Below are positions 16,370 to 27,100 of a stretch of DNA of 39,138 nt, in pieces. Source of the DNA: Thiopontia sp964415865 (lineage in GTDB: Bacteria > Pseudomonadota > Gammaproteobacteria > GCF-002020875); NCBI GenBank assembly GCA_964415865.1, contig CAYQBY010000012.1, positions 1-39,138 of the forward strand, written 5' to 3'. Position numbers and translations under genes: made by a program. Below the pieces are notes generated by a model that did not search any database, was not told the DNA's origin, and saw only the letters and a list, made by a program, of their open reading frames with translations. Numbering within the stretch: the first letter of the stretch is position 1; each line of letters begins with the position of its first letter.

Positions 16370-17803
16370 ATGTTGCGCCAATCACTTCATGTGCGCCTTG
16401 GTCAGGCACTAAAAATGACTCCCCAGTTACAGCAGGCGATCCGCATGCTACAACTCTCTGCGCTTGAGCTACAACAAGAGGTTCAGGATATCCTGGAAAA
16501 TAATCCTCTGCTGGAGGAAGGAGAAGATGACGAAACAACAGTACCAACAGAAACCAGTGAACTCCCGGTAACAGATGATGACGAGAGCTCCATCCCTGCA
16601 GAGCTGGATACCGATAGTAGCTGGGAAGACACCTATGATATCCCCTCCATGCTGGGTAACAGTTCATCAACAGATATTTTCGATTCTCAGGAAATTCACC
16701 CCTCAATCACCTCTCTGCATGATCACCTAACATGGCAGCTGAACACTCTCCCCCTTTCTGAACGTGATCACGGGATCTCGATTGCGTTGATAGATGCAAT
16801 TAATTCCGAAGGATATCTGGAGATTCCACTTCAGGATTTACTCAATACCATTCAACTTGATCCTCCTGTTGAGCTGGAGGAGTTAACAACCCAGATACAT
16901 CAGATACAACAATTTGATCCTCCCGGCGTTGGAGCAAAGGATCTGCGTGAATGTCTCCTGATACAACTGCATCAGGTCACAGAGGAGACCCCCGCAAAAG
17001 AGCTTGCACTAAACTGGGTTACAAACCATTTCCACCTGCTTTCTGAACAGAATCGGGAACTGCTATGTAAAAGATTGTTGACCAATACTGAAACAGTTCT
17101 ACAGGCATTGGCCCTGATTCGCACCCTGAATCCTCATCCTGGAGAGAAAATTGAGCCTCCATCTGCAGAATATGTCATTCCCGACCTGATCGTACAGAAG
17201 GATGGGGAGCACTGGTCAATAGAGCTAACCCCGGAAACCAGCCCAAAACTTAGAATTAGCCCTTTTTATCACTCTATCAAGGGCAAATCACGCAGTGGTA
17301 GCGATAAGGAGTACATCAGTCGCAACATACAGGAGGCTCGCTGGTTTCTGAAAAGTCTACAAAACAGAAATGAGACTCTGTTCAAGGTGGCCTCTCATAT
17401 TTTCCAGGTGCAGTCTGAATTTCTCGAGGCTGGGGCTGAAAAGATGCGGGCACTTACCCTCCGTACCATTGCAGATGCCATTGAGATGCATGAGTCAACT
17501 GTCTCACGGGTTACCACCAATAAATATGTACAGACCCCTCAGGGGGTCTTTGAGCTAAAATACTTCTTTTCCAGCCAACTCAATACTGCAGATGGAGATG
17601 GAACCTCGGCAACAGCAGTACGTGCGATGATTCGTAAAATCGTGGATAATGAGGACCCAGTAAAGCCCATCAGTGACCACCGCATCACTCTGGAGCTCGC
17701 TGAAAAAGGGGTAAAAGTTGCCCGGCGAACCGTGGCAAAATATAGGGACATTCTTTCGATTCCTCCTTCGAATGAACGTAAACGATTATTACAACAAGAG
17801 TAA
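16370..17803 (+). CDS. rpoN: RNA polymerase sigma-54 factor
   Basis: A 477-residue sigma-54. The N-terminal activator-interacting region reads LRLGQALKMTPQLQQAIRMLQLSALELQQEVQDILENNPLLEE (about 9-51), followed by an acidic linker (about 52-110), the core-binding domain (about 120-310), the HTH segment TLRTIADAIEMHESTVSRVTTNKYVQTP (about 365-393) and the RpoN box ARRTVAKYRD (451-460), whose last residue is Asp rather than the common Glu. It directs transcription from -24/-12 promoters with enhancer-binding ATPases. There is no clear Shine-Dalgarno before the ATG; spacing from lptB is 12 bases. Confidence 0.97.
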   Translation: MLRQSLHVRLGQALKMTPQLQQAIRMLQLSALELQQEVQDILENNPLLEEGEDDETTVPTETSELPVTDDDESSIPAELDTDSSWEDTYDIPSMLGNSSSTDIFDSQEIHPSITSLHDHLTWQLNTLPLSERDHGISIALIDAINSEGYLEIPLQDLLNTIQLDPPVELEELTTQIHQIQQFDPPGVGAKDLRECLLIQLHQVTEETPAKELALNWVTNHFHLLSEQNRELLCKRLLTNTETVLQALALIRTLNPHPGEKIEPPSAEYVIPDLIVQKDGEHWSIELTPETSPKLRISPFYHSIKGKSRSGSDKEYISRNIQEARWFLKSLQNRNETLFKVASHIFQVQSEFLEAGAEKMRALTLRTIADAIEMHESTVSRVTTNKYVQTPQGVFELKYFFSSQLNTADGDGTSATAVRAMIRKIVDNEDPVKPISDHRITLELAEKGVKVARRTVAKYRDILSIPPSNERKRLLQQE

Positions 17804-17813
17804 GGAAAACACT

Positions 17814-18104
17814 ATGCAACTAAATATTACCGGACACCATGTTGAGATCACACCATCCATGAATGAATATGTCACCGGGAAAATGGATAAACTTGAACGC
17901 CATTTTGATAATGTAACCAATGTCCATGTTGTCCTTAGTGTTGAAAAATTACGACAGAAAGCAGAAGCCACACTGCATGTGAGCGGTGCGGAAATCTTTG
18001 CCAACTGTGTTGATGAGGACATGTATGCTGCTGTTGACGGACTAATTGATAAACTTGATCGCCAGGTCATTAAACACAAGGAAAAACTGGGAAGCCACCG
18101 CTAA
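17814..18104 (+). CDS. hpf: Ribosome hibernation promoting factor, short form
   Basis: A 96-residue HPF/YfiA protein: MQLNITGHHVEITPSMNEYVTGKMDKLERHFDNV at the start, VHVVLSVEKLRQKAEATLHV in the middle, then YAAVDGLIDKLDRQVIKHKEKL. It binds the 30S decoding region in stationary phase and, with RMF in enterics, stabilises 100S dimers. The ATG at 17814 is chosen because AAGGA lies just upstream and it matches the family start; an upstream in-frame extension into rpoN is spurious. In most proteobacteria ptsN follows hpf, but here the next gene is ptsI after 68 bases that contain no reading frame I can support. Confidence 0.95.
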   Translation: MQLNITGHHVEITPSMNEYVTGKMDKLERHFDNVTNVHVVLSVEKLRQKAEATLHVSGAEIFANCVDEDMYAAVDGLIDKLDRQVIKHKEKLGSHR

Positions 18105-18172
18105 CCATGTTTTAGCCGGGTCCGGGTAACAGTGTAATAACGAGCCCTACCCCCAGCCTTTCGAGACCACAA

Positions 18173-19930
18173 ATGAGTATCATGCTTCATGGAATTGGTG
18201 TAGCCAAGGGGGTTGCCATTGGGCAAGCCTACCTAATGGAGCATGGGCAACCTGATATTGCTGAATACACCGTACCTGACTATCTGATTGATGCTGAAAT
18301 TGATCGTTACAGCAGTGCGCTGGAGGCCGCAAGAGAGCAGTTAATTGGCATTCGCTCCTCGGTTCCGGCTGGTGTTTCTGGCGAGGTTACTGACTTTATT
18401 GATGCCCATCTATTGATGCTGGAAGATAGTGCAATCAGTCGTGCTCCAACCAAAATGATTCGGCATCAGCAATGTAATGCAGAGTGGGCACTAAAACAGC
18501 AGCGTGACACTCTGGTGCAGGTTTTTGAGGAGATGGACGACCCCTATCTCCGCACCAGAAAAGATGATATCGACCATGTAATTAATCGGATTATGAAGCT
18601 GCTGTTGCAGCAGGAGACCGACACCCAGGAACTGCTGGACCCTGAAGAGGAGAGCGCTCCTCGTATTATTGTTGCTGACAATCTGACTGCTGCTGATATC
18701 CTTCAGTTTCATCACCAGAACGTAGCTGGCATTATTACCGAACATGGTGCACCTAACTCTCACAGCGCCATTCTTGCCAGAAGCCTCCATATCCCTGCCG
18801 TGATGGGGGTGGGAAACATCCATCGCTATCTTCATGATGGTGAGCCATTAATAATAAAAGGCGATAGCGGAATGATTCTGATCGACTCCGACCAGAAGAT
18901 CATAGATTATTATAAAGCTCTGCAAGATGAACAAAAAATTCGTCAGGATGCACTTGCAAAATTACGCTCCCAGGCTGCCGTTACCAGAGACAACAGCCAT
19001 ATCTCTTTGCAGGCCAATGTTGAACTTAAAGATGATATAGAGGCGATGCACCAGGTTGGATGCAATGATATTGGTCTCTACCGTACTGAATTTCTCTTTC
19101 TTAATAGAGATGATCTACCAAGTGAGGAGGAGCAATATGAAAACTATAAATCTGTAGTCGAGCAGATAGATGGTGCACTTCTCACCATACGCACACTTGA
19201 TATTGGAACTGACAAACCAATTCCAGCTATTGCTGACATGGAAGGGGCCGATAATCCCGCACTGGGGCTAAGAGCCATTCGACTATCCCTGAAAAACCTT
19301 GACCTGTTAATTCCGCAGATACGTGCCATCCTGCGTGCTTCCGCACATGGGAATATTCGCATGATGCTCCCAATGGTAAGCAGTATGCAGGAGATTATTC
19401 AGGTTCAGAACCATATTGCCCAAGAGAAACAAAATCTCAAAAATGAGAAGATTGATTTTAATGAGTCACTACAGATTGGAGCCATGATAGAAACACCTGG
19501 TGCAGCACTGTCAGCTGATGGATTTGCACAGAAGATGGACTTTCTTTCCATTGGTACAAATGATCTCATCCAATATACACTAGCCATTGACCGTACTGAT
19601 GATCAGGTAAACTACCTGTTTGACCCTCTTCATCCATCCATACTTAGACTGATTTACCATATTATTCAGGCTGGAAAGAAAAGCGGAACTCCAGTCTCAA
19701 TGTGTGGAGAGATGGCTGGAGATGACCGTTATACCCGCTTACTACTGGGGATGGGACTTAGAGAATTCAGCATGAATCCATCTGTAGTGTCAGAGGTAAA
19801 ACAGGTGGTGCTGAATACACGACTGGATGTAGTGGAACCTCAAGTGGAACAGATACTAAAATCACCATTCCATAACGAAGTACACCAGCTCTTTGAGAAA
19901 CTGAACCGCTCTAACCCGGATCACGAGTAA
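18173..19930 (+). CDS. ptsI: Phosphoenolpyruvate-protein phosphotransferase (PTS enzyme I)
   Basis: A 585-residue enzyme I without the N-terminal GAF domain of PtsP. It has an N-terminal HPr-binding/phosphohistidine region with the phosphorylated histidine His197 in GAPNSHSAILARSLHIPAVMG, and the PEP-binding barrel (about 260-570) with GLYRTEFLFLNR, MLPMVSS, GAMIETPGAAL, IGTNDLIQYTLAIDR and the catalytic Cys511 in SMCGEMAGD. It takes phosphate from PEP and passes it to HPr. All catalytic residues are intact, so it should be active, yet no HPr, EIIA, hprK or rapZ gene lies in the window. In many related bacteria these sit between hpf and ptsI, and mgtE follows as here. Confidence 0.96.
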   Translation: MSIMLHGIGVAKGVAIGQAYLMEHGQPDIAEYTVPDYLIDAEIDRYSSALEAAREQLIGIRSSVPAGVSGEVTDFIDAHLLMLEDSAISRAPTKMIRHQQCNAEWALKQQRDTLVQVFEEMDDPYLRTRKDDIDHVINRIMKLLLQQETDTQELLDPEEESAPRIIVADNLTAADILQFHHQNVAGIITEHGAPNSHSAILARSLHIPAVMGVGNIHRYLHDGEPLIIKGDSGMILIDSDQKIIDYYKALQDEQKIRQDALAKLRSQAAVTRDNSHISLQANVELKDDIEAMHQVGCNDIGLYRTEFLFLNRDDLPSEEEQYENYKSVVEQIDGALLTIRTLDIGTDKPIPAIADMEGADNPALGLRAIRLSLKNLDLLIPQIRAILRASAHGNIRMMLPMVSSMQEIIQVQNHIAQEKQNLKNEKIDFNESLQIGAMIETPGAALSADGFAQKMDFLSIGTNDLIQYTLAIDRTDDQVNYLFDPLHPSILRLIYHIIQAGKKSGTPVSMCGEMAGDDRYTRLLLGMGLREFSMNPSVVSEVKQVVLNTRLDVVEPQVEQILKSPFHNEVHQLFEKLNRSNPDHE

Positions 19931-19956
19931 CACAAACTGCAGGAACGATAACGATC

Positions 19957-21315
19957 ATGGCAGATACTCCAGAACAGGAAAAGAGAACACAGTGGGTATC
20001 ATCTGTCACCCAGGCCATTGAGCACGATGAGCTGGCACCGATAGAGGCACTATTTAGTGAACTTCACGCAGCCGATAGTGCTCATCTCATTGAATCCATC
20101 CCCCCCAAGGAACGGCCCAAACTATGGGAGCTGCTAACACCTGAGCAACGAGCAGAGATCCTGCCGCACCTCAATGATGAGGTTCGTTCCGGGCTGCTGG
20201 AGGAGATGGACAGCGAGGAGCTAGCTGCAGCCGCATCCCATATTGATACTGATGATATGGCAGACCTGCTTCAGGACATGTCATACAGCCAGACTCAGCA
20301 AGTGCTGCAGTCAATGGATCAACAGAATCGCCAACGTATTGAGGAGGTTCTCTCTTACCCTGAGGACAGTGCTGGTGGGTTAATGAACACCGACACCATT
20401 CAGATCCGTCCAGATATTGAACTTGATGTTGTTTTGCGCTACCTGCGCATGCGTGGAACCATACCAGAGAGCACAGATAATCTTATGGTGGTTGACCGTG
20501 ATGATATTTTCATTGGACTACTTCCCATTTCCACTATTCTGACAATGGACCCTGAATCCCGTGTTGAAAATGTTATGGTCAAGGAGTGTGATGTAATCTC
20601 TGCAGAGATGGCAGATACCGAGGTTATGAATCTGTTTGAAAGTCATGACCTGATCTCAGCACCTGTACTTAATAAACGTGGCAAACTGCTGGGACGAATC
20701 ACCATTGATGATGTTGTAGATGTTATTAGAGACGAGGCTGATCACTCTCTGCTTGGTAGAGCTGGACTTGATGAAGAGGAGGATATGTTTGCTCCAGTAG
20801 GAGCCAGCGTAAAACGACGAACTTTGTGGCTAGGGCTAAATCTAGCAACTGCATTTCTTGCAGCCTGGGTCATCGGCATCTTTGAGGATACTCTGCAGCA
20901 AGTAATCGCACTTGCAGTGTTAATGCCGGTTGTTGCGAGCATGGGTGGTATTGCTGGAGGTCAAACCCTTACCCTGGTTATTCGTGGTATAGCCCTAAAT
21001 CAAATCAATGACTCAAATACCCGCTGGCTGATTGTCAAAGAATCAGCTGTGGGGGTGCTCAATGGAGCACTCTGGGCTTTCGTGGTCGGCATAGTTGCAT
21101 GGATCTGGTTTGGTGATGTTCAACTTGGAGCCATCATAGCCGCAGCGATGATCATAAACCTTATAATCGCTGCACTGTCAGGAGTTATTATTCCGGTTGT
21201 TCAAAAAAGAGTAGGAATCGATCCTGCACTGGCAGGCTATGTAGTACTGACCACGGTCACCGATGTTGTTGGCTTCTTATCTTTCCTTGGGTTGGCGACA
21301 CTCTTTCTGGTGTAG
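19957..21315 (+). CDS. mgtE: Magnesium transporter MgtE
   Basis: A 452-residue MgtE channel. It has an N-terminal helical superhelix domain (about 20-135) with repeated L..L.. motifs such as ADLLQDMSYSQTQQVLQSM, two CBS domains (about 140-260; ESAGGL-type entry EDSAGGLMNTD) and five membrane helices (about 280-450). The pore region reads MGGIAGGQTLTLVIRGIAL, and the last helix contains VLTTVTDVVGF with the conserved Mg-binding Asp. Cytosolic Mg binding to the N/CBS domains is known to close the channel. It lies 26 bases after ptsI, a conserved pairing in non-enteric gammaproteobacteria, and is convergent with pmbA after only 12 bases. Confidence 0.95.
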   Translation: MADTPEQEKRTQWVSSVTQAIEHDELAPIEALFSELHAADSAHLIESIPPKERPKLWELLTPEQRAEILPHLNDEVRSGLLEEMDSEELAAAASHIDTDDMADLLQDMSYSQTQQVLQSMDQQNRQRIEEVLSYPEDSAGGLMNTDTIQIRPDIELDVVLRYLRMRGTIPESTDNLMVVDRDDIFIGLLPISTILTMDPESRVENVMVKECDVISAEMADTEVMNLFESHDLISAPVLNKRGKLLGRITIDDVVDVIRDEADHSLLGRAGLDEEEDMFAPVGASVKRRTLWLGLNLATAFLAAWVIGIFEDTLQQVIALAVLMPVVASMGGIAGGQTLTLVIRGIALNQINDSNTRWLIVKESAVGVLNGALWAFVVGIVAWIWFGDVQLGAIIAAAMIINLIIAALSGVIIPVVQKRVGIDPALAGYVVLTTVTDVVGFLSFLGLATLFLV

Positions 21316-21327
21316 GGATACCATAGC

Positions 21328-22674
21328 TCACTCACCAGCAATACTCATCTTCTCCAAAAGAATTGATCCTGTCTGTATATTACCGCGTGCATCAATATCC
21401 TTCCCCACTGCAACTACCTGCCTGAACATATCACGCAGATTTCCGGCAATTGTAATCTCCTCTACAGGATAGGCAATTTCTCCATTCTCAACCCAGAAAC
21501 CGGATGCGCCTCTGGAATAGTCTCCTGTCACTACATTAACCCCATGCCCCATCATCTCGGTTACCAACAACCCACTTCCCATCGCACGCAACATTCCACC
21601 CAGATCAAGCTCACTATGAGTAATTCTTAAATTACGTACTCCTCCACCATTCCCGGTAGTCTTCATACCCAACCTTCTGGCAGCATAACTATCCAGAACA
21701 TAACTGGTTAAGACCCCGTCTGTTATAAACTCATTCTTCCGGGTTGCAACCCCTTCACTATCAAAAGAGGCGCTGGCTGAACCACCCGGCAGATGTGGTT
21801 GCTCATGTATGTTCACAAACTCGGGAAATATCCTCTCCCCAAGTTGATCGAGTAGAAAAGATGCCTGACGATAGAGACTTCCCCCTCTAATAGCTGAAAG
21901 CAGATGACCAAGCAGGCTGCCTGCCACAGGCGCTGCAAACATAACTGGAGCCTCTATGGTCTCTATTGTCCTACCTCCAAGCCTCGCTACCGTACGTTGC
22001 GCTGCCTCTCTGCCAATATCCTCTGCATTCTCCAGCATCTGGGGATTACGTGACGAACTGGACCAATAGTCTCTCTGCATTCCGGAGTCATCTTTGGCTA
22101 CTACTGCACAACTGATACCGTGACGACTACCTCCATAGCCCGCAAGAAAACCATTGCTATTACCATACACCCTGGTGGAGTGATGACTGCTGACAGATCC
22201 GCCATCTGAATTAACAATACGTGAATCACGCTCTAGTGCTGCAGTCTCACATGCCATGGCAACATCAACACTGCCCTCCACTCCAATACTCCAATCATGC
22301 TCTAATTCAAGGTCAGGAAATTCTGAGGCTAACAGCGCCGGATCTGCTAATCCAGCATACTCATCCTCCTGCGTATAGCGCGCAATATCACATGCCGCAC
22401 TCACCGCAGACCGTACTGAGCTGGTCGAGAAGTCACTGGTACTTGCTGTCCCCTTTCTGTTACCAAAATAGACCGTAACCCCCATTCCTCTATCTTTATG
22501 GTGTTCTATAGTCTCCACTTCCCCCATTCGAACAGTGGTTGAGTACCCCACCTCGACACTACTTCCTGCCTCTGCTGCTGTTGCTCCCTGCCGTTTTGCC
22601 TCATCCAGAATCTGCTTTGTAAGCTCCTCCAGTTTGCTTTGCTCAGCACCCATACTTCGGTTGCTCGACCTCAT
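21328..22674 (-). CDS. pmbA: Metalloprotease subunit PmbA/TldE
   Basis: A 448-residue protein of the TldD/PmbA (U62) family. TldE/PmbA forms a heterodimer with TldD that degrades unfolded peptides and processes some ribosomal peptides such as microcin B17. Family segments include YFGNRKGTASTSDFS, VYGNSNGFLAGY, VMFAAPVAGSLLGHLLSAIRGG, SFDSEGVATRKNEFI and the C-terminal FWVENGEIAYPVEEITIAGNLRDMF. It lacks the HExxxH zinc motif, as expected for this non-catalytic partner. The start overlaps the tldD stop by four bases (22671-22674), which favours this ATG over the internal one at 22653. No microcin-like precursor is visible nearby. Confidence 0.95.
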   Translation of the reverse strand: MRSSNRSMGAEQSKLEELTKQILDEAKRQGATAAEAGSSVEVGYSTTVRMGEVETIEHHKDRGMGVTVYFGNRKGTASTSDFSTSSVRSAVSAACDIARYTQEDEYAGLADPALLASEFPDLELEHDWSIGVEGSVDVAMACETAALERDSRIVNSDGGSVSSHHSTRVYGNSNGFLAGYGGSRHGISCAVVAKDDSGMQRDYWSSSSRNPQMLENAEDIGREAAQRTVARLGGRTIETIEAPVMFAAPVAGSLLGHLLSAIRGGSLYRQASFLLDQLGERIFPEFVNIHEQPHLPGGSASASFDSEGVATRKNEFITDGVLTSYVLDSYAARRLGMKTTGNGGGVRNLRITHSELDLGGMLRAMGSGLLVTEMMGHGVNVVTGDYSRGASGFWVENGEIAYPVEEITIAGNLRDMFRQVVAVGKDIDARGNIQTGSILLEKMSIAGE

Positions 22675-24122
22675 ACTTCGGTTCCCCCAACAGTCAGCTC
22701 ACTGATTTTCAGAGTTGGCTGCCCTACTCCAACAGGGACACTCTGGCCATCCTTACCACACACACCAATTCCACGATCCAACTCCAGATCAGTACCAACC
22801 ATGGTGATTCTTGACATAACCTCTGGCCCATTCCCAATCAGTGTCACCCCGCGCAGTGGCTTCTTTACAATCCCTTGCTCTATCAAATATGCCTCATTTG
22901 CAGAGAACACAAATTTACCTGAGGTTATATCAACCTGCCCCCCTCCAAAATTTACTGCATAAATACCATGCTCTACCGATTCAATAATCTCTTTAGGGTC
23001 ATGCTTACCTGGCAACATATAGGTGTTTGTCATTCTTGGTATCGGCAGATGCGCATATGACTCTCTGCGCCCGTTACCCGTGGAGGATGTTCCCATCAAA
23101 CGACCATTGTTCTTATCCTGCATATATCCCTTGAGAACCCCATTCTCAATCAGAACTGTATTCTCTGTTACTGTCCCCTCATCATCCATGTTGAGCGAAC
23201 CTCTTCTCCCCTCCATGGTTCCATTGTCCACTACAGTACAGAGCGGATTGGCGACCTGCTCTCCCAAACGACCAGAAAATGCTGATGTACCCTTGCGGTT
23301 AAAGTCACCCTCCAGCCCATGTCCAACTGCCTCATGCAGCAATACCCCAGGCCACCCATTACCCAACACCACCTCCATCGCTCCAGCCGGAGCATCTTCG
23401 GCCTCCAGATTTACCAATGCCTGTCGCACAGCCTCCCTGGCACTCTGTTTAGCCTCGTTGGAATTCAGCAATAACGAGAAATCAGAACGACCACCAAAGC
23501 CAGATGATCCATTTTCTCGTCGACCATCCTGCTCCACAATCACAGACACATTAAGTCTTACCAGGGGGCGCGCATCTGCAGCAAACGTCCCATCACTTCC
23601 CGCTACCAGCACCACATCATAGCCACTTGCGATACTGGCCATAACCTGAATTACCCGTGGATCTGCAGCTCGTGCCCACTTGTCGAGGTTTTGTAGTAAC
23701 TCAACCTTCTCTTCTGCAGTTACAGAAAGCATAGGGTTGGATGAGAGGTATAGGGATAGGTTTTTGCTGTCACCTACAATCCCACTGGGTATTTTGGTTT
23801 TTCCACTATTGCCACTTCGCGAGATAATACGTGCCGATTCAGCGGCCTGCATCAAAGCTCTGTTACTAATCTCATCGGAATAAGCAAAGCCTGTTTTCTC
23901 TCCATGTATTGCCCTGACCCCCACACCAGAATCAATATCATAGCTTCCGTCACGTACTACACTATCCTCCAGAGACCAGAACTCATGATGGCTCTGCTGA
24001 AAATAGAGGTCAGCATAATCCATCTCCCTGCCCATAATATGGTGGAGTGTATTCTCAATAACAGCTCTTGAGATCTCCCCAGGATCCAGCAGCAGATCTG
24101 TGGCCAACTGCACTCTATTCAT
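22671..24122 (-). CDS. tldD: Metalloprotease TldD
   Basis: The 483-residue catalytic half of the TldD/TldE protease. The zinc motif HEAVGH (His263, Glu264, His268) sits in GVLLHEAVGHGLEGDFNRKGTSAFSG, and a downstream conserved cluster NFGGGQVDITSGKFVFSANEAYLIE supplies the remaining metal site region. The early segment DYADLYFQQS is typical. Length matches E. coli TldD (481). The chain yhdP-tldD-pmbA is a familiar gammaproteobacterial arrangement. It starts 20 bases after the yhdP stop and overlaps pmbA at ATGA, so expression of the two subunits is coupled. Confidence 0.96.
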   Translation of the reverse strand: MNRVQLATDLLLDPGEISRAVIENTLHHIMGREMDYADLYFQQSHHEFWSLEDSVVRDGSYDIDSGVGVRAIHGEKTGFAYSDEISNRALMQAAESARIISRSGNSGKTKIPSGIVGDSKNLSLYLSSNPMLSVTAEEKVELLQNLDKWARAADPRVIQVMASIASGYDVVLVAGSDGTFAADARPLVRLNVSVIVEQDGRRENGSSGFGGRSDFSLLLNSNEAKQSAREAVRQALVNLEAEDAPAGAMEVVLGNGWPGVLLHEAVGHGLEGDFNRKGTSAFSGRLGEQVANPLCTVVDNGTMEGRRGSLNMDDEGTVTENTVLIENGVLKGYMQDKNNGRLMGTSSTGNGRRESYAHLPIPRMTNTYMLPGKHDPKEIIESVEHGIYAVNFGGGQVDITSGKFVFSANEAYLIEQGIVKKPLRGVTLIGNGPEVMSRITMVGTDLELDRGIGVCGKDGQSVPVGVGQPTLKISELTVGGTEV

Positions 24123-24142
24123 TTCTGAAGCTCCATTTTCAG

Positions 24143-27100
24143 TTATGGGAAAACCGGCTCACTCACCGGAGGAATGGCCTTTTTCTTCTTTATGGGTTCA
24201 AGCTGTGGATCATCCCAACTTCCTGTCAGGGTGTAGCGTGTAGTTATCAACCCATCCTTCTTGAATAATTTTTGATATAGCAATACTGCTCCGCCGACTG
24301 CTGCGCCAGCCGGCCCTCCAACCATTGCGCCTGTTGCTGGAAGAGTCTCTGATACCTTAGGACTAACTGAGACAATCTGATCATAGTCCCGAGCAACAAT
24401 TCCAGTTCTGCCCGTAATCTTGATAGTTGAGGTCGGGCCATCAATCTTCATGTCACTTGTATGTGCGTGTCCATTCTTGACCATAAAGGTTCCATGAATT
24501 GAATCAAAGGGCATCCCCTTGTCTGTAATATCTGAGAAATCCAGGGCCAGACGGCGAGTCAAGGTGTGAATCCCCAACAATCCAAACACCCTGCCAACAC
24601 TATTTTCCACATCTCTGAGATGGCCAGTATCAACTCCAATCTCCATGCTTCCATCCATTAAACCAAGAGAGAAGTCAGTAGGATTTCCAGGCCACTCCGA
24701 CTTGATCTGGACTGATGTCCTACCCTTATCGATATCCCCCTGATACCCAAAGAGCGCGAGCATCCTACCAAGTTCATTACCGGTTGCATGGATATTAAAT
24801 CTGGACAGTGATGATCCCGACCTCTTCAACCAACCTCCCTGTGCAGAGACTCTCATAGCTCCTGACTTCAATGTTACGTCATCAAAAAATAGGCCATTAT
24901 CTGTTTTGCGAGTCTGCATCTGGAGTTCACCCAAAGCTATCCCGTTAATTTTAGTATCCTGAACAAGAACACTCATGGAGGGAATTTGTACAGGATCAAA
25001 CTCAACCGTCTCTGCTAGTATTGCACCACCTTGTCCCTCCTGATCTATCTCCTCATCTGATCCTAACCATGCGTGATCCAGAGTAACTATCATCACCCCA
25101 TCTCCATCAGCAGGAATCTTGATCTTTCCCTGTAGCTGATCACTACTCAGGCCAATACCCCAATATCCATCCTTGTGAGGAGTTGCCATCAATGCAAGAT
25201 GATCAAGTTTCTGCCCGAACAGATCTGCCCTCTCAGAATCAATCGCCACCCTGCGCAGACGCCAATTGGCTAAATCTGATTTGGTGTTATTCTCTGCTCT
25301 TTTTGTAAACTCCTTCTGCCATCTAGCCCACTCTCCCAGATCAAATCGCTTCACTGTCCCCTGGATAGAGATACCCTCTTGGCCATCTGCTGCCAGATCA
25401 CCACTCTCTATATCACCCACCAGAATAGTTCCACTCCACTCATTACCACCCACAGCCCGTGTTAGATTTGTCTTAATATGTTCGGGACTCAAGAGGCTCA
25501 TTCTATGAAGGTTACCGTTACTGAACTCCATGGAGACAGTAGTGGGCCAACTCTCATCACTCTGCTTATCCAATGGTGCCGGCAGATGCAACGCCATATT
25601 CTTCAAGTCCGAATGCAGGTGAATATTGATTGACCTCTCTTCAGAACCAGCACTATCTTCAGACAATCCGATCTTGATACGACCGCTCCAGTCATTTGGG
25701 GTACCACTGTCAACCTCCTTATTTGGAGGAGAAATGGTGATTATTTCGCTATCACCCAACCACTGCTTCAGATATCCATCACCTACTCCACCATCTATAT
25801 TTATCACTAATTCACTCTGCGCTTCATCACCATAGGTAAATGCTGTAATCAGCAGTGGAGCCCCCAAAAACTCCCCTCTCCCTTGCTCAATGGAGATTCC
25901 TTCATTATCAAACTCAATATTGCCATGTAGTTTATCAACACTAATATCCATCTCTGCAACCATCAATTTATTACTGTGCAGTTCTACCCAGCCATCCACC
26001 TGCAGAGGTTTGTTTTGACCTATTGGTACCTCAATATCCAGATTAAGAATCGCGTCCCCCTCCAGTGCAGCCATTGAGTTAATGATTCTGGCCTTTCTGC
26101 TTAAGGGGGTATTTTCGAGGGTATGCAGCAACTCTCTGCTGTTACTGACAATCTGTCCATAAATTTTCAAGGGGCTCTTGCCTAACTGCTCAGTTGTCAT
26201 GACAAGCTTATTAACAGGAAGAGCGGCGATCTCTCCTCCATCTATTGCCACTTGTAGCGACTTATTATTAAATTTCAGCAGCGCTGTGCCATTGGTTACA
26301 GCTGGCCACCCTTTTGTGTAATTGAGATCCAGCTCATTAATCTGCAATGTACTCTTGAATTGACCACCGCCCTGATCATATGGAAAACGATCCAACGGCC
26401 CTTTAAGCACCACTGTTCCATCTATCAATTCACCAGAGCGCAGACCCCTCTTTAACCACCTAACCAAACGCTTATTCATTATTGGTTCTGGTAGTTGCTC
26501 CATTAATTTAGACACCTTCTCTGCCTTAACCCTAGCCTGTAGGTCTAGCAGCGGAGAAGTTCCTTCAGCAGGCAACAGAAGTTGTGCCTGCCCACTGGCA
26601 TGTAGCTCACCAAACGTTACATCCAACATATCCGATGAGAGAAGCAGGCCTGCAGGATACTGTTTCCACAAAACATTGCCACGATGCAGATCCAGCTCAA
26701 GCGGATCAGCATAGATACCATCCAGCTCCATAAGCAACTTGCCAGCCACAGGAGAAAATAGCCCCTCTCGCTCATTAAACTGCAGCTGGCCATTGATTCC
26801 GGAAACAGCACGCCCCAACATTCCCTTCAATCCATTAACAGAGAACTGGTGAAGATCCATCCTCAGTTCAATGCCATGCATAAGATCAGAACCATCAGGA
26901 TAAGATCTGAACTTTATCTGCTGCAGATCACCAGAGGCCAAAACCCCTCGTTCTCCACTTGTGAACTCTGCATAAAGGCCCGAGAGTGATGGTGATGAGA
27001 CCAGATGAACCCTGTCAACCATGCCCGTCAATATGTCCCGACCTGACTCATCTATCTTGCGCTCAATTAGTGCAGAGGCAGGGTGGTTTATACGCTCACT

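Noticed and set aside
18115..18160. GGGTCCGGG...CCCTACCC possible hairpin between hpf and ptsI
   Set aside because: Pairing is broken by mismatches or bulges and no U-tract follows; too weak to call a terminator or leader structure.
21307..21338. CTGGTG...CACCAG inverted repeat at the mgtE/pmbA convergent junction
   Set aside because: The arms are six bases with a 20-base loop and no T-run on either side, so it is not a convincing terminator.
23023..23622. Plus-strand 199-codon open frame opposite tldD
   Set aside because: It is antisense to tldD including the HEAVGH motif; the Ser/Pro-rich translation has no domain or ribosome binding site.
21328..24122. tldD/pmbA as part of a microcin or RiPP maturation cluster
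   Set aside because: No precursor peptide, cyclodehydratase or exporter is present nearby; the yhdP-tldD-pmbA context is the ordinary housekeeping arrangement.
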